Source: Paraburkholderia sp. LEh10 | GTDB taxonomy: Bacteria; Pseudomonadota; Gammaproteobacteria; Burkholderiales; Burkholderiaceae | DNA: 40,172 nt | Assembly: GCF_017814945.1 (NCBI RefSeq) | Contig: NZ_JAGIPX010000068.1 | Span: 1 to 40,172 of the forward strand | Reading direction: 5' to 3' | Shown: positions 16,579 through 26,144 of the stretch, in pieces | Layout of the letters: the number at the start of each line of letters is the position of its first letter | Numbering within the stretch: the first letter of the stretch is position 1 | Made by a program: the position numbers and the translations under genes | The notes under the pieces: generated by a model | Told to the model about the DNA's origin: nothing | What the model saw: only the letters and a program-made list of their open reading frames with translations | Databases searched by the model: none

Positions 16579-16977
16579 ATGGCAGACACGAAGGTCACCG
16601 CACATATTGGCTCGACGAACTATCAGGTGCTGTTCGACGACGGCGCGCATACATGGCTTGCCGACGAACCCGAGTCGCTCGGCGGCGCCGACCGCGGCCC
16701 GACGCCGAACTCGCTGCTGCTGTCGAGCCTCGGCGCATGCACGTCGATTACGCTGAAAATGTACGCGCAGCGTAAGGGGTGGCCGCTCGAGGAAGTGCAC
16801 GTGACGCTGTCGATGCAAAAAGAAGGCGATGGTACGGCGATTGACCGCCAGATCGTGCTCACGGGGAATCTGACGGACGAGCAGCAGGAACGACTCCTGC
16901 AAATTGCCAATTCGTGCCCCGTGCACAAGATCCTGACCAATCCGATCTCGATCCGTACGGGCCTGACCGTTGCTTAA
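16579..16977 (+). CDS. OsmC family peroxiredoxin-like protein
   Basis: OsmC/Ohr proteins reduce organic hydroperoxides with a pair of cysteines. The 132-residue protein has Cys54 in SSLGACTSITLKMYAQRK and Cys113 in ANSCPVHKILTNPI, the two reactive positions of the OsmC fold, and a central EEVHVTLSMQKE strand. It belongs to the general OsmC (YhfA-like) branch, not Ohr. A GGAG ribosome site precedes the ATG. It is followed 36 bases later by a DUF1857 gene, so the two may share a transcript with pirin upstream. Confidence 0.93.
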   Translation: MADTKVTAHIGSTNYQVLFDDGAHTWLADEPESLGGADRGPTPNSLLLSSLGACTSITLKMYAQRKGWPLEEVHVTLSMQKEGDGTAIDRQIVLTGNLTDEQQERLLQIANSCPVHKILTNPISIRTGLTVA

Positions 16978-17013
16978 CCGTATGAACCTGGGCTTTTAAA
17001 GGAAGCTGTCGTC

Positions 17014-17505
17014 TTGAACTTCGAACATCTGATCCAGATCAACGACCCGCTGAACCCGCTCGTCGAAGCGCTGACGCGCGAACAGCTCTGGGAAGGGCTC
17101 GTGCTGCGCGCCGAACAGCCGCAGCTATTCGTGATCGGGCTCGACAGTTGCGCGATCCTGTCGCGCACCGAAAGCACGATGGAGCGCGAGTTGCACTATG
17201 GTCAGGCGACCGTGCGCGATCACGTCACGCTCACGCCGCAAGAAAGCGTGCGCTACGACATCCTTGCGACGGCCGAGTACGTCGGCGGCTCGCTGACGAT
17301 GACCATCGAGCAGCCCGACGAACTGCAGCTTTTTCTACGCTTCGAGTACAAAACGAGCCTGCCCTCCGCCGACGACAATGGCGATCCCGACGCACACCAG
17401 ACCGAGGAGATCGTCAAATCGGCGTATCGCGAGTCGGATATCGACACGGTCCGGTTGATCCGCCAGTACGTCAGCACGCGCAATACGCCTGACCAGTTGC
17501 ACTAG
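17014..17505 (+). CDS. DUF1857 / SRPBCC-fold (AtaL-like) protein
   Basis: The protein of 163 residues begins FEHLIQINDPLNPLVEALTREQLWEGLVLRAEQP, the conserved N-terminal region of the DUF1857 family, which has the SRPBCC (START-like) fold with a large hydrophobic ligand pocket; family members include AtaL-type proteins. Function is unknown. The start is TTG at 17014 with an AGGAAG ribosome site ten bases upstream; no ATG gives the conserved N-terminus. The C-terminal half contains RFEYKTSLPSADD and an acidic helix. It lies 36 bases after osmC-like. Confidence 0.85.
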   Translation: MNFEHLIQINDPLNPLVEALTREQLWEGLVLRAEQPQLFVIGLDSCAILSRTESTMERELHYGQATVRDHVTLTPQESVRYDILATAEYVGGSLTMTIEQPDELQLFLRFEYKTSLPSADDNGDPDAHQTEEIVKSAYRESDIDTVRLIRQYVSTRNTPDQLH

Positions 17506-17592
17506 GCGCCGGGCGCCGCCGGGGACGCTCCGCGCGGCGCCGCCCCTTGCCTATCGAAACGTCTCATCGATTGATTTCCCGGTCTTGTAAAT

Positions 17593-17611
17593 AGGAATAG
17601 TTATCATTTAG
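17593..17611 (+). promoter_or_regulatory. Fur-box-like site upstream of hemP
   Basis: AGGAATAGTTATCATTTAG matches 10 of 19 Fur consensus positions, with an intact right half (TATCATT). It lies in a short AT-rich tract 38 bases before the hemP start. hemP is a known Fur target in Burkholderia-type bacteria, so context adds weight to a mediocre match. Confidence 0.5.
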
Positions 17612-17648
17612 AATCAATCCAACGAATCGACGAACACCAACGGCAAGC

Positions 17649-17921
17649 ATGACGAACATGACGCGCTCTTCCACGCTAAGCCTGCGCCGCCCTGCGGCCG
17701 CGGCCTTGACGACCAGCCGCCCGGCCAAATCCGTGACGTCGGCGCCTGCGGAACGCCCGTCAAGTACGGGCAGCAACGCCGCCCAGACGGCCGAGCCGTC
17801 CGGTCGCGCGTTACGCAGCGACGCGCTGCTGCAGGGACGCAGCCATGTGAGCATCGTGCACAACGGCGAGACGTATCAGTTGCGCGCGACGCGACTGGGC
17901 AAGCTGATTCTGACCAAGTAA
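17649..17921 (+). CDS. hemP: Hemin uptake protein HemP
   Basis: HemP (HmuP) is a small cytoplasmic protein needed for expression of heme uptake genes in several proteobacteria. The last 35 residues (LLQGRSHVSIVHNGETYQLRATRLGKLILTK, given here as its family region) hold the complete HemP domain, whose conserved feature is the HNGxxYxLRxTRxGKLILTK ending. The first 50 residues are an Ala/Ser/Pro-rich, low-complexity extension, so the true start could be internal, although ATG 17649 is the best placed relative to the Fur-like site. Unusually, no heme receptor or hmuSTUV genes follow; instead there is a structured non-coding stretch. Confidence 0.9.
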   Translation: MTNMTRSSTLSLRRPAAAALTTSRPAKSVTSAPAERPSSTGSNAAQTAEPSGRALRSDALLQGRSHVSIVHNGETYQLRATRLGKLILTK

Positions 17922-17952
17922 CGATTGCAGTAGTACCGGGTATTGTGGGGAC

Positions 17953-18065
17953 CACCTCCCAGAGAGGTGTTGGGCTTTAGCCAGCCACGACGGCTTGCAC
18001 GCGAGATCTAGACCCCTTCGTGCAGACACCAGGCCAGCCGTCGAAGCAAGCCAGGCCGCTTTTTT
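17953..18065 (+). ncRNA. Candidate structured RNA after hemP (attenuator, small RNA or 3' element)
   Basis: This gene-free stretch has more base pairing than its surroundings. Hairpin 1 is CACCTC/GAGGTG (17953-17958 with 17964-17969). Hairpin 2 nests CGACGGCT/AGCCGTCG (17988-17995 with 18036-18043) and TGCACG/CGTGCA (17996-18001 with 18019-18024). A competing stem, GGCTTGC/GCAAGCC (17992-17998 with 18046-18052), uses the same bases, so two folds exclude each other. A T6 run (18060-18065) follows GGCCGC. I match it to no known RNA family, and no promoter is clear, so it may be the hemP 3' untranslated region. Confidence 0.4.
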
Positions 18066-18131
18066 GGTTCTCAACACAGTGCGTGCGATCACTGATGAAT
18101 CGCGCGACTCCTTTCGCGACAAGACGCAATT

Positions 18132-18166
18132 AAAGCCGTACGGATGACTGAATCCGTGCGGCTTTT
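18132..18166. terminator. Terminator between hemP region and glcG-like gene
   Basis: AAAGCCGTACGGAT (18132-18145) and ATCCGTGCGGCTTT (18152-18165) form a 14-bp stem with one G-T pair and loop GACTGA. The plus strand continues TTTTCAGTTT and the minus strand TTTAATT, so it may serve both converging transcripts. Confidence 0.8.
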
Positions 18167-18228
18167 CAGTTTCAGCCCCACGCGGTGCGAGCAAGAATCT
18201 CCACCGACCTGCGGTGAAACGATGTGCT

Positions 18229-18636
18229 TCAGGCCAGCTCCAGCGCGGCGATACCGGCGCGCGCGATCGCGCTGTCCTGCTCCGATTTCACGCCCGACAC
18301 GCCGATCGAACCCACCGTCTCGCCTTCCACGACGATTGGCACACCGCCCTCGACCATCGCCGCGAGGGGTGCGCTCAGAAACGCCGTGCGGCCCTGCTTG
18401 ATGATGTCTTCGTAGATCTTGGTTTCGCGGCGGCCCAGCGCGGCCGTGCGGCCCTTTGCGATCGACATCTCGACCGTGCTCGGCGCGGCGCCGTCCATCC
18501 GGTGCAGATGAAGCAGATGGCCGCCATCGTCGAGAATGGCGATGGTCACGGTCCAGTGATTCGCCGCCGCGTGCGCTTGCGCCGCGGCGGCCATCTTCCT
18601 GACGTCTTCTTCAGTCAGTGCGGGTTTGGTTCTCAT
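18229..18636 (-). CDS. GlcG/HbpS family protein
   Basis: The protein of 135 residues is a single GlcG/HbpS domain: ALTEEDVRKMAAAAQAHA at the start, then VTIAILDDGGHLLHLHRMDGA and a C-terminal GGVPIVVEGETVGSIGVSGV. Members of this family include HbpS, which binds heme and iron in Streptomyces, and GlcG of unknown role beside glycolate genes. No signal peptide is present. It lies 34 bases after ftrD on the same strand, so it may be the last gene of the ferrous-iron operon, and an iron- or heme-related role is inferred from that and from hemP beyond. Catalytic activity is unknown. Confidence 0.88.
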   Translation of the reverse strand: MRTKPALTEEDVRKMAAAAQAHAAANHWTVTIAILDDGGHLLHLHRMDGAAPSTVEMSIAKGRTAALGRRETKIYEDIIKQGRTAFLSAPLAAMVEGGVPIVVEGETVGSIGVSGVKSEQDSAIARAGIAALELA

Positions 18637-18670
18637 GGGCGCCTCGCTCGAATACGCGGCGCGCCGCCGA

Positions 18671-20080
18671 TCAGTGTGCCGGCCAGTACCAGAACATCAG
18701 CCACCATGCGCTATCGACGACGGCCAGTGCCGTCATGAACCATACCATCGTCAGCCCGCGTTGGAAAAGGTGGGCCGTGTAACGGCGCGTCACGAGCCAC
18801 GCGAGCCACGCGCTCCAGGCGTTCGCGATCACGAGAATCGCGATGCGCACGTCCGGTGCCCAGTCGAGCGGCACATGTTCGGCCTTCAAGAGCGACAGCG
18901 TCGTCGCCGAGAGGCCGAGAAACACGCCCGTGCCCGCGACGGGAATCAGCGCCTGCGCGAGGTGATGCAGGCGCGTCGTATCGAAGCGGCCGAGCGTGCG
19001 CGTCGCGCCCGCCAGCAGCGCGAGCAGAGCCGTGCCGTAGACAGCGCCCGTCGCCAGGATATAGGCGATGATCATCGTGCCGTCGAGCCATGAGAACACG
19101 TCGTTCTGTTCCGGATAGTGCGTGAACAGGAACCACGGCGCATTGGTATCGAGCGGCCACATGATGTCGCGATCGACGAACCATGTCGCGAGCGACTGCT
19201 TGATGTCGATGAACCACGGCGAGCCCGTCCAGTGAAACGCGCCGATTGCGATGCCGAGCAGGCCGTAGAGAATCAACGCGGTGTCCCACGCGCTCGCTTG
19301 CTTGTCGCCGAGATCGACCACTTCCGTCGACGGCTTGCGCCACGTCAGCGCGATCGCGTCGCGGTGGCCGCTGCAACGGCCGCACATATGGCACGACGCC
19401 GCGCCCTTCATGTTGCGCAACGGCACCAGCGGCGCGCAGTTGATGGGGATCACGCGGTGGCCGTGCTCGCCTTGCTTGTACGAACGTCGCCACGCGTCTT
19501 CATCGACGTTGTAGTGAAACGGCGCGAGGCGCGCCAGAAGCGAAAAAACCCCGTTGACGGGGCACAGGTACTTGCACCAGACGCGCTTCTCTCGACCGTA
19601 TAGCAATCCGACGATCACCGCGGCGAATGTCGATCCGCCTAGCACCAGCAGAACCGCTTTCGGATACTGGTAGACGCTGACCATCTGGCCGTAAATGGTC
19701 GTCAGTCCAAATGCGACGAATGGCCAGCCGCCCCAGCGCATCCAGCGCGGAATCGCCCAGCCTCGCCCGTATTTGCTCGCGAACTCCGCGAGCGCGCCTT
19801 CCGGACACAGCACGCCGCACCACACGCGTCCGAGCATCACCATCGACAGCAGCACGAACGGCCACCAGATGCCCCAGAAAACGAACTGCGCGGCGAGTGT
19901 CAGGTTGTTCCACAAATGCGCGGTATCGCCCGGCAGTTCAGTGAACGCGGGCACAAGGATCAGAAACGCGTAGACGGCAACCACCACCCACTGAATGCCG
20001 CGGATGACAGCGCCGTGGCGCTGCATCCAGTGACCGATTTCCGCAAGCCGGCTGCGGCGGTTCATCACTGCACTGCTCAT
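18671..20080 (-). CDS. ftrD: FtrD, polyferredoxin-type membrane protein of the ferrous iron importer
   Basis: FtrD is thought to hand electrons to or from the FtrABC iron importer. The 469-residue protein has several membrane helices and cysteine groups: Cys88/Cys92 (WCGVLCPEG), Cys169/Cys173 (WCKYLCPVNG), Cys215, and Cys230/233/236 (CHMCGRC), so it belongs to the NapH/CcoG-like membrane iron-sulfur proteins. The clusters are fewer than in classic two-4Fe4S ferredoxins. Start at 20080 (MSSAVMNRR) is chosen because its ATG overlaps the ftrC stop (ATGA); the longer frame to 20266 would lie inside ftrC. Confidence 0.92.
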   Translation of the reverse strand: MSSAVMNRRSRLAEIGHWMQRHGAVIRGIQWVVVAVYAFLILVPAFTELPGDTAHLWNNLTLAAQFVFWGIWWPFVLLSMVMLGRVWCGVLCPEGALAEFASKYGRGWAIPRWMRWGGWPFVAFGLTTIYGQMVSVYQYPKAVLLVLGGSTFAAVIVGLLYGREKRVWCKYLCPVNGVFSLLARLAPFHYNVDEDAWRRSYKQGEHGHRVIPINCAPLVPLRNMKGAASCHMCGRCSGHRDAIALTWRKPSTEVVDLGDKQASAWDTALILYGLLGIAIGAFHWTGSPWFIDIKQSLATWFVDRDIMWPLDTNAPWFLFTHYPEQNDVFSWLDGTMIIAYILATGAVYGTALLALLAGATRTLGRFDTTRLHHLAQALIPVAGTGVFLGLSATTLSLLKAEHVPLDWAPDVRIAILVIANAWSAWLAWLVTRRYTAHLFQRGLTMVWFMTALAVVDSAWWLMFWYWPAH

Positions 20081-20922
20081 GCCGTGCGTCCTGCTGCCTG
20101 TTGCGCGGGAGCGCGCTTCGAACGGCGGATCAGATACCACACGACGCCCCAGTACAACGCGTACGCAATCAGGTTCATCAGCGCCGGGTGTGCGCGATAG
20201 CCGGTGAGCGTCGAGACGAGCGACCCGAAGGTGCTCGAGTCGTCGAGAATCATCGATGTGTTCCACATGCGATCGACGATGGCCGGCAGGATTTCCTTGT
20301 CGATCAGCTTATCGACGCCCGTCTGGAAGAGGCCCGCGCCGAGGAACAGCAGCATGATCTCAGTGACGCGGAAGAACAGCCGCCACGAGAAGATCTTGCC
20401 CCCCAGTTGCAGCAGGTAAAACGTCACGAACGCGAGACCAAGGCCCACGACCACCGCGACGATCTGGCTCATGTCCACGTGGCCCGACTGGCCGAAGCCG
20501 AGGCCGTACAGGAAGATCACAGTCTCGCTGCCCTCGCGCGCGATCGCGAGCGCGACGAGCACGGCGATGCCCCACCAGTTCGCGCTCTGCGTGCTCTTCT
20601 TGAGCGACTGCTCCATGTCGCGCTTGAGCGTGCGCCCGTGCGACTTCATCCATATCACCATCTGCACGATCAGCACGCACGCGACCAGCACCATCGCGGT
20701 CTGGAAATAGTCTTGCGCGTCGCCCGACAACACCTCGGTAAAACCGACCAGCGCCGCGCCCAGAGCGATCGCGGCCAGCACGCCAGCCCCCACGCCCGCC
20801 CATAGATACGGCAGACCATGACGCGCCTGCTGGTCGCCGTTCTTCAGCCACGCGTACAGAATCCCGACGACGAGCAGCGCCTCGACGCTTTCCCGCCAAA
20901 CGATGAACATTATCTGACCCAT
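20077..20922 (-). CDS. ftrC: FtrC, FTR1-family iron permease
   Basis: FtrC is the inner-membrane channel that moves iron into the cytoplasm after periplasmic oxidation. The 281-residue protein has about seven hydrophobic helices and both REXXE iron-handling motifs: Arg10-Glu14 (RESVE) and Arg129-Glu133 (REGSE). Start at 20922 is fixed by a GGAGG ribosome site; the ATG farther upstream at 20943 is less likely. It overlaps ftrD by four bases and follows ftrB, so the four genes form one operon. The system differs from EfeUOB because it has FtrD and no EfeB peroxidase. Confidence 0.95.
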   Translation of the reverse strand: MGQIMFIVWRESVEALLVVGILYAWLKNGDQQARHGLPYLWAGVGAGVLAAIALGAALVGFTEVLSGDAQDYFQTAMVLVACVLIVQMVIWMKSHGRTLKRDMEQSLKKSTQSANWWGIAVLVALAIAREGSETVIFLYGLGFGQSGHVDMSQIVAVVVGLGLAFVTFYLLQLGGKIFSWRLFFRVTEIMLLFLGAGLFQTGVDKLIDKEILPAIVDRMWNTSMILDDSSTFGSLVSTLTGYRAHPALMNLIAYALYWGVVWYLIRRSKRAPAQQAAGRTA

Positions 20923-20989
20923 CGAAACCTCCAACCGCTTCACTGGACGCCGCGCGCCCGCATTTCGAACGACCGGTGCTGCCGCAACG

Positions 20990-21325
20990 TCACTTGGCGA
21001 CGATCACGCCCTGCGCCTGCTGATGGAAGTCATCGAAAAACTTGTAGGTGCCGGGATCGAGCGGAGCGATCACGACGACGGATTCGGCGCCCGGCGCCAG
21101 AACCTTTTCCTTGCGCAACTCGACGCTCTCGAATTCCGCCGCGCCCTTACCCGTGTTCTTCACTTCGATACGGATGCGCTTGCCCGCAGGCACCTCGATA
21201 CGCGCCGGATTCAAGTTGCCGTCCGTCATTTCCAGCTTGAACGTGACGGCATCGTCGGCGGCGTGCGCGAAGCCGATAAACGAGGCCGCCATCGCGAAAG
21301 CGGCAATCTTCTTGTTGACTCTCAT
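20990..21325 (-). CDS. ftrB: FtrB, periplasmic cupredoxin-like protein
   Basis: FtrB is proposed to oxidise Fe(II) or shuttle electrons for the importer. The 111-residue precursor has an N-terminal signal peptide ending AHA before ADDAVTF, then a single beta-rich cupredoxin domain (IEVPAGKRIRIEVKN ... PGTYKFFDDFHQQAQGVIVAK). No cysteine remains in the mature protein and only one His is present, so it lacks the usual His2-Cys-Met blue-copper set. Start at 21325 has an AGGAAGG ribosome site. It lies between ftrA and ftrC on the same strand. Confidence 0.92.
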   Translation of the reverse strand: MRVNKKIAAFAMAASFIGFAHAADDAVTFKLEMTDGNLNPARIEVPAGKRIRIEVKNTGKGAAEFESVELRKEKVLAPGAESVVVIAPLDPGTYKFFDDFHQQAQGVIVAK

Positions 21326-21400
21326 GCACCCTTCCTGGAAATGCGGCACGTTCTCACGCGCCGCTCATTGCATTGGGGATCGCGATGCGATCGGCGACGA

Positions 21401-21949
21401 TCAGTAACCGCCCTTCTTGCCGATGCCTGCGAACGTGAAGTCGTATTCGAGCGTGAATGGCTTGAACCACGGGCTGACTCCCGTTTCCTTGTCGACGTGA
21501 CGGCCGAACGCCATGTGGCCGTTTTGCATCGGCGGTTCGACGATCAGCTTCAGGTGGTACTTGCCCGGCCCGGCGAGCTTGACGTTGTCGCCATAGTGCG
21601 GACCGTCGTCCGCGACCATCGGCATCAGGTCGCCCTTCTGGTCGTAGCTCGAACCCGGTTTCGACAATTCGTAGCGCACTTGCAGATAAGGCATCCAGTC
21701 GCCTTCTGCGAAACCAGTCGGATTTTTCTTGACTGCGTGAAGGTCGGCTTCCAGGTGGATATCGGAATCCGACGCCTTGCGCATCATGCCTTCCGGATCC
21801 ATCGTGATTGGTTGCAGATACACAGCGCCGATTTCCATGCCGCCCTGAATCTGCTGCTTGCCGATCGGATATTCAGCGGCCGACGCCGATATGGCAGCAA
21901 CGGCAGCGAGGGCGGCTACCCCGCCACTCAGGATTGACGAAACGCGCAT
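21401..21949 (-). CDS. ftrA: FtrA, P19/Tpd-type periplasmic iron-binding protein
   Basis: FtrA captures Fe(II) in the periplasm. The 182-residue precursor has a signal peptide cleaved after about residue 24 (ASA before AEYPIG). The mature part has the P19/Tpd family pattern: EYPIGKQQIQGGMEIGAVYLQPI, then DIHLEADLHAVKKN, and C-terminal VEPPMQNGHMAFGRHVDKETG, where Met and His residues are metal-ligand candidates. The start at 21949 follows an AAGGAG site; the ATG at 21985 is upstream of that site. It heads the ftrABCD operon and has a Fur-box-overlapped promoter. Confidence 0.95.
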   Translation of the reverse strand: MRVSSILSGGVAALAAVAAISASAAEYPIGKQQIQGGMEIGAVYLQPITMDPEGMMRKASDSDIHLEADLHAVKKNPTGFAEGDWMPYLQVRYELSKPGSSYDQKGDLMPMVADDGPHYGDNVKLAGPGKYHLKLIVEPPMQNGHMAFGRHVDKETGVSPWFKPFTLEYDFTFAGIGKKGGY

Positions 21950-22093
21950 CGAAACTCCTTTGATTTTTTTTGACTGAAGCAACAAAAAGCAGAATTCGGA
22001 AAGGCGCGTTGAAGAGGTCTCGCATGCGCGTGGTCTTCACGTCTTTCGCGAATCATTCGATACGCCGACGCAAGTGCGAAGAGAGTAACGAAC

Positions 22094-22141
22094 GGTAATG
22101 CGAACCATTCTCAATACATGATTCAGTTTATCACTGTTCAA
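22094..22141 (-). promoter_or_regulatory. ftrABCD promoter with Fur box
   Basis: On the minus strand a -35 box TTGAAC (22136-22141) and a -10 box TGTATT (22113-22118) are 17 bases apart. Directly after the -10 box lies a Fur-like site (22094-22112), reading GGTAATGCGAACCATTCTC on the plus strand and matching 14 of 19 consensus positions. Binding there would cover the transcription start. The rest of 21950-22312 shows no gene. Confidence 0.75.
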
Positions 22142-22312
22142 CAGGAAGGACAAATGGGATAACGTCGAAAGCCTTGCTGCGAGAGGGTCTTACGGGGACC
22201 TTAAGCGTTGTTTTAAGAATCGTGCCACGACGGCCGGGTGATAATCGGACGCGGCGCGGCGGCAAAGCGCCGCGCGCCGCGTTCGCCGCGCGTCGATAAG
22301 ACGCGCCTGTGC

Positions 22313-24406
<2,094 letters not shown>

Positions 24407-24783
24407 GGAAGCGGCACCTCGGCCGGGAGCAAACGACTATTCTAGCGTTTTGCGAACGGGCGGGCTGACGCCTCGCCGGCCGCCTGAGATGGCGGCGCAG
24501 CGCGCGCGCCATTGCGCCGCCCATCGCGCATCCGCAGCATAAAAATGTCGCCAGATCGCTGTTTTTACTGCAAATTAATCCGCGCACGGGCGCTGCCGAT
24601 GCCAAAAAGCCCGGCGAGATTCGTTACAATGGCGTGTTCCGCGCCAGCGCGGCCGTCGGTCGATAGCGTCATCGGGTCCGAGCCACTCGTTCCCGCGGCA
24701 ACTTCTGAACCCGACCGCCCCAAGGTGCATGCGGTCCCTGGCAGCATCCGAATTCGTCCTCTTTCCACTACAGCCGAATCATC
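24407..24783. other. Divergent intergenic region between uvrB and the aminotransferase
   Basis: No gene is seen in these 377 bases. A TAGAAT box (24439-24444, minus strand) and a TACAAT box near 24635 (plus strand) are candidate -10 elements for uvrB and the aminotransferase, but neither has a good -35 partner. Confidence 0.5.
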
Positions 24784-25983
24784 ATGTCTCTGTTCTCCGC
24801 CGTCGAACTTGCTCCCCGCGACCCGATTCTGGGCCTGAACGAAGCTTTTAACGCCGATGCGCGCGCTACCAAGGTCAATCTGGGCGTTGGCGTGTACACC
24901 AACGAAGAAGGCAAGATTCCTCTGCTGCGCGCCGTCCGCGAGGCAGAAAAGGCACGCGTCGAAGCGGCGCTGCCGCGCGGCTATCTGCCCATCGAAGGCA
25001 TCGCCGTGTATGACGCCGCAGTGCAAAAGCTGCTGCTCGGCAATGACTCGCCGCTGATCGCCGCGGGCCGCGTCGTGACGGCGCAGGCGCTCGGCGGGAC
25101 GGGCGCGCTGAAGATCGGTGCGGATTTCCTGAAGCGCGTAAACCCGGCTTCGAAAGTCGCGATCAGCGATCCGAGCTGGGAAAACCATCGTGCCCTCTTC
25201 GAAGGCGCGGGCTTTGAAGTCGTGTCGTATCCGTACTACGACGCGAAGACGAACGGCGTGAACTTCGAGGGCATGCTGTCGGCGCTCAACAGCTACGCTC
25301 CTGGCACGATCGTCGTGCTGCACGCATGTTGTCACAACCCCACGGGCGTCGATCTGACCGTCGACCAATGGAAGCAGGTGGTCGAGGTCGTGAAGGCACG
25401 CGAACTGGTGCCGTTCCTCGACATCGCATACCAGGGCTTCGGCGACGGCATCGACGCCGACGCTGCCGCTGTGCGTCTTTTCGCGCAATCGGAACTGAAT
25501 GTGTTCGTGTCGTCGTCGTTCTCGAAGTCGTTCTCCCTGTACGGTGAACGCGTCGGCGCGCTGTCGATCGTCACGGGCAGCAAGGACGAAGCGGCACGCG
25601 TGCTGTCGCAACTCAAGCGCGTGATCCGCACGAACTATTCGAACCCGCCGACGCATGGCGGCGCTGTCGTCGCAGCCGTGCTCGCTTCGCCGGACCTGCG
25701 CGCAACGTGGGAGACGGAACTGGGCGAAATGCGCGACCGCATCCGCGCAATGCGCAACGGTCTCGTCGAGCGCCTGAAGGCAGCGGGCGTGGACCGCGAC
25801 TTCAGCTTCGTCAACGCGCAACGCGGCATGTTCTCGTACTCGGGCCTGACGGCTGCGCAAGTGGACCGCCTGCGCGAAGAGTTCGGCATCTACGCCGTGA
25901 GCACGGGCCGTATCTGCGTGGCCGCGTTGAACACGCGCAATCTTGACGTCGTGGCTAACGCGGTTGCGACTGTCCTGAAGTAA
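24784..25983 (+). CDS. tyrB: Aromatic amino acid / aspartate aminotransferase (class I, PLP)
   Basis: The enzyme transfers amino groups between aromatic or aspartate substrates and 2-oxoglutarate. Its 399 residues are normal for the AspC/TyrB family. Visible are the N-terminal LGVGVYTNEEGKIPLLRAVREAE, the PLP-contacting HNPTGVD, AYQGFGDG, the Schiff-base Lys248 in SSSFSKSFSLYGERVG and the substrate-binding Arg in STGRICVAALN. Family members in Burkholderia are usually annotated as aromatic transaminases; AspC cannot be excluded from sequence alone. It ends at a strong terminator. Confidence 0.93.
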   Translation: MSLFSAVELAPRDPILGLNEAFNADARATKVNLGVGVYTNEEGKIPLLRAVREAEKARVEAALPRGYLPIEGIAVYDAAVQKLLLGNDSPLIAAGRVVTAQALGGTGALKIGADFLKRVNPASKVAISDPSWENHRALFEGAGFEVVSYPYYDAKTNGVNFEGMLSALNSYAPGTIVVLHACCHNPTGVDLTVDQWKQVVEVVKARELVPFLDIAYQGFGDGIDADAAAVRLFAQSELNVFVSSSFSKSFSLYGERVGALSIVTGSKDEAARVLSQLKRVIRTNYSNPPTHGGAVVAAVLASPDLRATWETELGEMRDRIRAMRNGLVERLKAAGVDRDFSFVNAQRGMFSYSGLTAAQVDRLREEFGIYAVSTGRICVAALNTRNLDVVANAVATVLK

Positions 25984-26031
25984 TTGCCTGTCAGACGGCG
26001 CGAGGCGTCGTCTCATGCAGCTTCAAATTCA

Positions 26032-26060
26032 AAGGGCGCTCGGTTTGAGCGCCCTTTTTT
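26032..26060 (+). terminator. Terminator after the aminotransferase
   Basis: AAGGGCGCTC (26032-26041) and GAGCGCCCTT (26047-26056) form a perfect 10-bp stem with loop GGTTT, followed by T4 more. It is oriented to end tyrB transcription. Confidence 0.95.
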
Positions 26061-26144
26061 CATGCAATCACGTTCTCATCACACCCCGCACGTGACGGCC
26101 GTGTCCGCGATGCGGATCAATGCCCGCTCGCTGGCAAGATGCGA

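Noticed and set aside
17953..18065. tmRNA, 6S RNA or SRP RNA at the structured stretch
   Set aside because: No tag-peptide frame or tRNA-like ends, no 6S central bubble pattern, and no SRP tetraloop helix could be found.
22241..22312. GC-rich inverted repeats after uvrB as a terminator
   Set aside because: The repeats are irregular and no T run follows on the minus strand.
24540..24590. Possible LexA box upstream of uvrB (CTGTTTTTACTGCAAA)
   Set aside because: The second half is CAAA, not ACAG, so it does not match CTGT-N8-ACAG.
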